The position numbers and the translations under genes were made by a program. 64,000 nucleotides of DNA from DAHUYF01 sp963789275 (GTDB lineage: Bacteria; Pseudomonadota; Alphaproteobacteria; ATCC43930; CGMCC-115725). Each line of letters opens with the position of its first letter. Position 1 is the first letter of the stretch. Where the stretch lies: positions 47,396 to 111,395 of the forward strand of contig CAWBKF010000063.1 in assembly GCA_963789275.1 (NCBI GenBank). Direction: 5' to 3'. Positions 60,157 to 64,000 of the stretch are shown here, piece by piece. The notes under the pieces are model-generated. The model did no database searches and was not told where the DNA came from. It saw only the letters and a list, made by a program, of their open reading frames with translations.

Positions 60157-60855
60157 ATGATTTCCTTTCGCGTTAAGGGACCGGGAGTGCGCGCAACCTC
60201 TCTTCTGGAGGCTCTCTTCTGGAGGCAGGCATATCTCTCAGTCAGTGGAAGTCTCACATCAGTCTGCCGATAAAACAGGCATGATAAACTATTGGGTCTG
60301 CGAGACCGGTACGCTTTGATCCAAATCAAGGGACCTTTCGCTTGCGCCCGCTGCCTATTGGCGGTATGGCTCGGGCAAACCTGACCGCCGTCGCTCTTTG
60401 CGGCATGTTCCAGGTAGGCTTTGCGCTCGGGCTGGAGTGCCGGGCCGGCACTTCCCGGCCGATATTGAGTTCTAGCGGAAGCGGGGCGCTCATCGCGCAG
60501 CGGCCCGGGCACCCGTTGCGATGATCATCGGCTTCGAACGGCAGCCGACTTCGAAGCGCGCTGCTATCGTCTCATCCGCTTCTCGAACAACGAGGCTTGG
60601 CAACGCCGAAGGTAGGCTGCTGGCTATTCTTTACGCGCTTGGCGCGGACAACCCGGCCGACCACTTCGCGGTCGGCCCCGGAGGGTTCGGTCGCGAAGCG
60701 ACCGAACGGGTTGTCCCCCACCTACCCCGGGGCCTGCGGCCTCGGGCATCCTCCCGCTCGAGGGTAAGGGCTGCGAGACCTGTGCATCCCATCGCCGAGC
60801 GGCTCAATCCTTCCGGGGTGTCTCCGCCGCCCTCTTGTGCTATGAAGCCGCCCTC
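60157..60855. other. About 700 bases without a convincing gene
   Basis: Lower-GC DNA at the left, GC-rich at the right. Short open frames exist but none shows a ribosome site or family pattern. It contains a strong hairpin at 60685-60707. It must hold the promoter of the ABC-F gene. Confidence 0.45.
60685..60707. repeat. Perfect 10-bp-stem hairpin
   Basis: GTTCGGTCGC-GAA-GCGACCGAAC: ten perfect base pairs with a three-base loop, followed by GGGTTGTCC rather than a T-run. Could be a weak terminator or a protein-binding inverted repeat. Confidence 0.5.
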
Positions 60856-62727
60856 ATGCTCACCTTCTCCAACCTCATCTACCGCGTTGGCGGCCGCGCG
60901 CTGCTGGAGGATGCCTCTGCGCAGATCAATTCCGGCTGGAAGGTCGGGCTGATCGGCCGCAATGGGGCCGGGAAGTCGACCCTCCTCGATCTCATCCGCG
61001 GCGAGCTTCAGCCCGATGGCGGCGGGATCGAGCTGCAGAAGAGCCTGCGCATCGGCTTCCTGGCGCAGGAGGCGCCGGGTGGCGACCTGACGCCGCTCGA
61101 AGCCGTGCTCGCCGCCGATGAGGAGCGCGCAAGTCTGCTGGAGGCAGCGGAGTCGGGAGAGGACGGCGCCGATGCCGCCGAGATCCACGACCGGCTGCGC
61201 GCCATCGGGGCGCATGCGGCGCCGGCGCGCGCCGCCGGCATTCTCGCCGGGCTCGGCTTCGATCATGATGAGCAGCAGCGGCCGCTCTCGTCATTCTCGG
61301 GCGGCTGGCGCATGCGCGTGGCGCTGGCGGCGGCGCTGTTCGCCGAGCCCGATCTGCTGCTGCTGGACGAGCCGACCAACCATCTCGATCTCGAAGCGGC
61401 GCTGTGGCTCGGCGAGTTCCTGCAGCGCTACCGCCGCACCGTGATCCTGGTGAGCCATGACCGGCAGTTCATCGACGATGTCGCCGATCACATCCTGCAT
61501 CTCTCGGAGCGGCGGCTGACGCTCTACAGCGGCGGCTACGAGACCTTCCTGCGCACGCGGCGCGAGGGCCTGGCGCGCCAGCAGGCGCTGGCCCAGCGCC
61601 AGGAGCTGGAGCGCAAGCATCTGCAGGCTTTCGTCGACCGCTTCCGCGCCAAGGCAAGCAAGGCGAGCCAGGCGCAGAGCCGGGTCAAGATGCTGGCGCG
61701 GCTCCAGCCGGTGGCGCTGGCCGAGAGCGAGGCGCCGGTGCGCTTCGAGTTTCCCGAGACCGGCGAGCTGGCGCCGCCGCTCCTCAGCCTCGACGACGTC
61801 ACCGTCGGCTACGCGCCGGGAAAGCCGGTGCTGCGCCACCTCGATCTCAGGCTCGATCCCGACGACCGCATCGCGCTGCTCGGCGCCAACGGCAACGGCA
61901 AATCGACGCTGGCGCGCCTGATCGCGGGGCGGCTCCAGCCGATGGCGGGCGAAATGCGGCGCGCGCCGCGGCTGCGCTGCGGCTATTTCGCGCAGCATCA
62001 GATCGAGGAGCTCGATCCCGAGGCCAGCGCCTTCGACCATCTCGCGCGGCAGATGCCGAAGGCCAGTCGCGAGCAGGTGCGCGCGCGCCTCGCGCGTTTC
62101 GGCTTCGGCGTCGATCTCGTCTTCGTGCGCGCGCGCGAGCTCTCCGGCGGCGAGAAGGCGCGGCTCAACTTCGCGCTCATCAGCCACGAAGCGCCGCCGC
62201 TGCTCATTCTCGATGAGCCCACCAACCATCTCGACATCGAGGCGCGCGAGGCGCTGGTGACGGCGCTCGGCGATTTCCGCGGCGCGGTGGTCATCATCAG
62301 CCATGACTGGCATCTGCTGTCGCTCATTGCCGACCGGCTCTGGCTCGTCGCCGACGGAACCGCGAAGCCGTGGGAAGGCGATCTCGACGATTATCGCCGC
62401 TATCTCCTGGAACGGCGCAGCGATGAGCCCGCCGCAGAAGAGGCGCGCGTGCCGAACGCCGTGAAGCGCGAGGCACGCCGCGCCGCGGCCGAGCGGCGAC
62501 AGGCATTGGCGCCGCTGCGCAACGCGCTGCGTGCGGCCGAGCAGCGACTGGCACAGATCACCGCGCGCAAGACCGCGCTCGATCGGCAGCTGGCCGATCC
62601 CACGAGCTACGCGGCGGGCGGTGCGACGCTGGCGGAGCTGCTGCGCAGCCAGGCGGACGCGGCGCATTCGCTCGCCGAGGCCGAGGCGGCCTGGCTCGCC
62701 GCCGCCGAAGCCGTCGAGCGCGGCTAA
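60856..62727 (+). CDS. ABC-F family ATPase (Uup-like ribosome/DNA-associated)
   Basis: 623 residues, two ABC domains without membrane part: Walker A GRNGAGKST and GANGNGKST, signatures FSGGWRMRVALA and LSGGEKARLNFAL, Walker B LLLLDEPTNHLD and LLILDEPTNHLD. A linker with a coiled-coil (ALAQRQELERKHLQAFVDR) lies between, and a C-terminal helical, Arg-rich extension resembling the Uup DNA-binding tail follows. ATG 60856. The stop codon TAA (62725-62727) abuts a palindromic insertion element. Confidence 0.93.
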   Translation: MLTFSNLIYRVGGRALLEDASAQINSGWKVGLIGRNGAGKSTLLDLIRGELQPDGGGIELQKSLRIGFLAQEAPGGDLTPLEAVLAADEERASLLEAAESGEDGADAAEIHDRLRAIGAHAAPARAAGILAGLGFDHDEQQRPLSSFSGGWRMRVALAAALFAEPDLLLLDEPTNHLDLEAALWLGEFLQRYRRTVILVSHDRQFIDDVADHILHLSERRLTLYSGGYETFLRTRREGLARQQALAQRQELERKHLQAFVDRFRAKASKASQAQSRVKMLARLQPVALAESEAPVRFEFPETGELAPPLLSLDDVTVGYAPGKPVLRHLDLRLDPDDRIALLGANGNGKSTLARLIAGRLQPMAGEMRRAPRLRCGYFAQHQIEELDPEASAFDHLARQMPKASREQVRARLARFGFGVDLVFVRARELSGGEKARLNFALISHEAPPLLILDEPTNHLDIEAREALVTALGDFRGAVVIISHDWHLLSLIADRLWLVADGTAKPWEGDLDDYRRYLLERRSDEPAAEEARVPNAVKREARRAAAERRQALAPLRNALRAAEQRLAQITARKTALDRQLADPTSYAAGGATLAELLRSQADAAHSLAEAEAAWLAAAEAVERG

Positions 62728-62898
62728 CCCGGATTTCTCACACAGGCACGCGCTGCGACGGCGATCTTTGACGCCAGGGCAGGAGCCGGGACGCGCGGCG
62801 ATGCACCGCATCGTGAGCGTCCCGGCGACGCCCCCTGGCGCCAAAGAGCGCCGTCCCTCCGGGTTCCACGCAGCACGTGCCTGTGTGAGAAATCCGGG
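62728..62898. mobile_element. 171-bp near-palindromic MITE-like element
   Basis: Both ends are inverted copies of CCCGGATTTCTCACACAGGC (23 bases identical, extending with one mismatch to over 30). The interior is also self-complementary (GACGCCAGGG...GCCGGGACGC against GCGTCCCGGC...CCCTGGCGCC). It is flanked by CTA at 62724-62726 and CTA at 62899-62901, a likely target duplication. No coding capacity. Confidence 0.8.
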
Positions 62899-63204
62899 CT
62901 AGGCATAAGCGTCGCGAGCGTCGCAGTACCGCGGCATGCCGATGGCTCGAGGGCGCATGCCGTTGTCTGTTTTTTGCCACAGCTTGGCCACCAAGCACGC
63001 GAAGGGCGCAGAAAACGCCGCTAATCCCGGCGCCAGGAACGATTCGGCGGCGACGCGCGACTCGAGAAACGGCTGGCGTGGGCGGTTTGTTCTAATTTTT
63101 GCACGCCGCGATCCCGGCCGCTTAAGTATCACTTAACCTGCGGTCGAGCATTTTGGGTTCACGACGCGCGATGGGCGCGCCGCTGCACATCAGGTCTCGG
63201 GTCT
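62899..63204. other. 306-base intergenic region upstream of the DUF2336 gene
   Basis: Between the MITE-like element and the DUF2336 gene; no gene. It includes the CtrA-type box described separately and a slightly AT-rich segment (TTTGTTCTAATTTTTGC, about 63086-63102). Confidence 0.5.
63122..63136 (+). promoter_or_regulatory. CtrA-type binding site
   Basis: TTAA-GTATCAC-TTAA (63122-63136), followed by CC, matches the CtrA consensus TTAA-N7-TTAA exactly. It lies 69 bases before the start of the DUF2336 gene, a normal position for cell-cycle control in alphaproteobacteria. Confidence 0.6.
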
Positions 63205-63852
63205 ATGGCGACGGTGACGCGCGAAGTGATTGTCCAACTGGTCGAGGAGGGATCCTGGACGGAGCGCGCCAAATCGCTCGAACGCATCGCGGCGCGCTTT
63301 GCCGCGGGCGGCTTCGAGGAGTTCGAATGGCATGCCGCCATCGACGCCTTCCGCATCGTGCTCTACGATTCCGAGCCGCTGGTGCGTCTGGTGCTGGCCG
63401 AGAACGTTAAATTCGCGCTCGACCTGCCGCGCGATATCCTGCTGGCGCTGGCGCGCGACACCGCGATGGTGGCGACCCCCATTCTCGAGCACCAGCCGCT
63501 CCTCGAGGAGGACGATCTGCTGCCGATCGTGCAGCATCACTCGCCGGCGCATCGCTTTGCCATCGCCGCCCGGCGGACGGTCACCGAGCGCGTCGCCGCG
63601 GCGCTCTGCCGCTATGGCGAGCGCGCGGTGATCCTGCGCCTCCTCGCCAATGACGAAGCGGCGCTCACCGAGCAGACGCTGCATGCGCTAATCGACCGCT
63701 TCCCCGGCCGCCCGGAGCTGCTCGAGGCGATCACCATGCGCCGGCTGCTGCCGGTCAGCATCGGCAGCCGCATCCTCGGCCCGCCACGCCGCGAGGAGGG
63801 CGCAAAGCCGGCGCTGCGCGTCATCTCGGACCGCACCGGCTCGCTCGGCTAA
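63205..63852 (+). CDS. DUF2336 family protein
   Basis: 215 residues, alpha-helical, HEAT-like repeats. VRLVLAENVKFALDLPRDILLALARD and the VATPILEHQPLLEEDDLLPIV block are typical of DUF2336, a family found almost only in alphaproteobacteria with unknown role. The upstream CtrA-type box suggests cell-cycle-linked expression. ATG 63205. Confidence 0.8.
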   Translation: MATVTREVIVQLVEEGSWTERAKSLERIAARFAAGGFEEFEWHAAIDAFRIVLYDSEPLVRLVLAENVKFALDLPRDILLALARDTAMVATPILEHQPLLEEDDLLPIVQHHSPAHRFAIAARRTVTERVAAALCRYGERAVILRLLANDEAALTEQTLHALIDRFPGRPELLEAITMRRLLPVSIGSRILGPPRREEGAKPALRVISDRTGSLG

Positions 63853-63905
63853 GCCATCAAATCGGTCGGTTCCGCGGCAACGGGCGAGGACGTTCCTCGT
63901 CCGCC

Positions 63906-64000
63906 TCAGCCGCCTTTGTAGAGCTTCACCAGCGCTTCGGTCTGGCGCGCCAGCAGCGCGACATCGGTGTGAACGGCAACGAAGAGGAAGCCGCCGGAGA
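63906..64000 (-). CDS. HpcH/HpaI aldolase-family protein, C-terminal end (cut by window edge)
   Basis: Only the last 31 codons are present (GGFLFVAVHTDVALLARQ to KLYKGG and TGA at 63906-63908). The pattern is the usual C-terminus of 2-keto-3-deoxy acid / 4-hydroxy-2-oxoheptanedioate class II aldolases, which cleave to pyruvate and an aldehyde. Confidence 0.7.
   Translation of the reverse strand, partial: SGGFLFVAVHTDVALLARQTEALVKLYKGG

Noticed and set aside
60342..60524. Short open frame in the 700-base gap
   Set aside because: No ribosome site, no family match, ordinary chance length for GC-rich DNA.

Overview
The window comes from a GC-rich alphaproteobacterial chromosome. The evidence is gene order and family membership: an RNase E with a large acidic insertion in its S1 domain, next to an aminotransferase, an M48 protease and a DsbA-like protein; glnE beside bcp and a DUF455 protein; a DUF2336 protein behind a CtrA-type box; pmtA; DUF1499 proteins; and two kinds of alphaproteobacterial dispersed palindrome. 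I cannot name the genus. I see no tRNA, rRNA, CRISPR array, phage or transposase gene.

Layout. 1-9.6 kb is housekeeping: the 3' part of tyrS, a large AsmA-like protein, glnE, bcp, a DUF455 protein and a tungstate uptake pair (tupB, tupA) without its ATPase. 9.8-14.3 kb holds an SDR plus StyA-like flavin monooxygenase pair and an overlapping pair of exported serine protease and FHA membrane protein. 14.3-26.2 kb is the cell-wall and RNA-processing core: an MFS transporter, prfB with a textbook programmed +1 frameshift, PBP1A, rne, an aminotransferase, an M48 protease and a DsbA-like protein. 26.2-30.3 kb has cysQ, a ParA-like ATPase, tsaC and a D-lactate/D-2-hydroxyglutarate dehydrogenase. 30.3-32.3 kb is a lower-GC insert with a serine hydrolase. 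32.3-41.7 kb is mixed: a phosphodiesterase, a MarR-controlled divergent pair, a sulfatase, a DmdC-like acyl-CoA dehydrogenase, a receiver plus degenerate GGDEF/EAL pair, and pmtA. 42-48 kb looks like sugar-acid catabolism (FAH hydrolase, SDR, UxaA-family enzyme, DenD-like dehydrogenase) with two DUF1499 paralogues. 48-52.6 kb has a TonB-like protein, a small lipoprotein, recQ, a VOC protein and an acetyltransferase. 52.7-58.4 kb is a pimeloyl-CoA-type beta-oxidation cluster. 58.4-60.8 kb is accessory DNA. The end holds an ABC-F ATPase, a MITE-like palindrome, a DUF2336 protein and the 3' end of an HpcH/HpaI aldolase.

Three patterns stand out. First, at two unrelated loci (30.0-32.1 kb and 58.2-59.8 kb) a lower-GC, single-gene insert lies directly after a catabolic gene and is followed by a diverged direct copy of that gene's 3' region. 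This looks like an insertion or gene-addition mechanism that duplicates 3' ends. Second, a 171-bp near-palindromic, MITE-like element starts exactly at the stop codon of the ABC-F gene. Third, ten otherwise well-conserved genes need a one-base frame correction (eight plus-strand genes carry one extra base; two minus-strand genes lack one). Assembly error is the most likely cause, so those genes are annotated at full length rather than as pseudogenes. Only prfB has the sequence signals of genuine programmed frameshifting.
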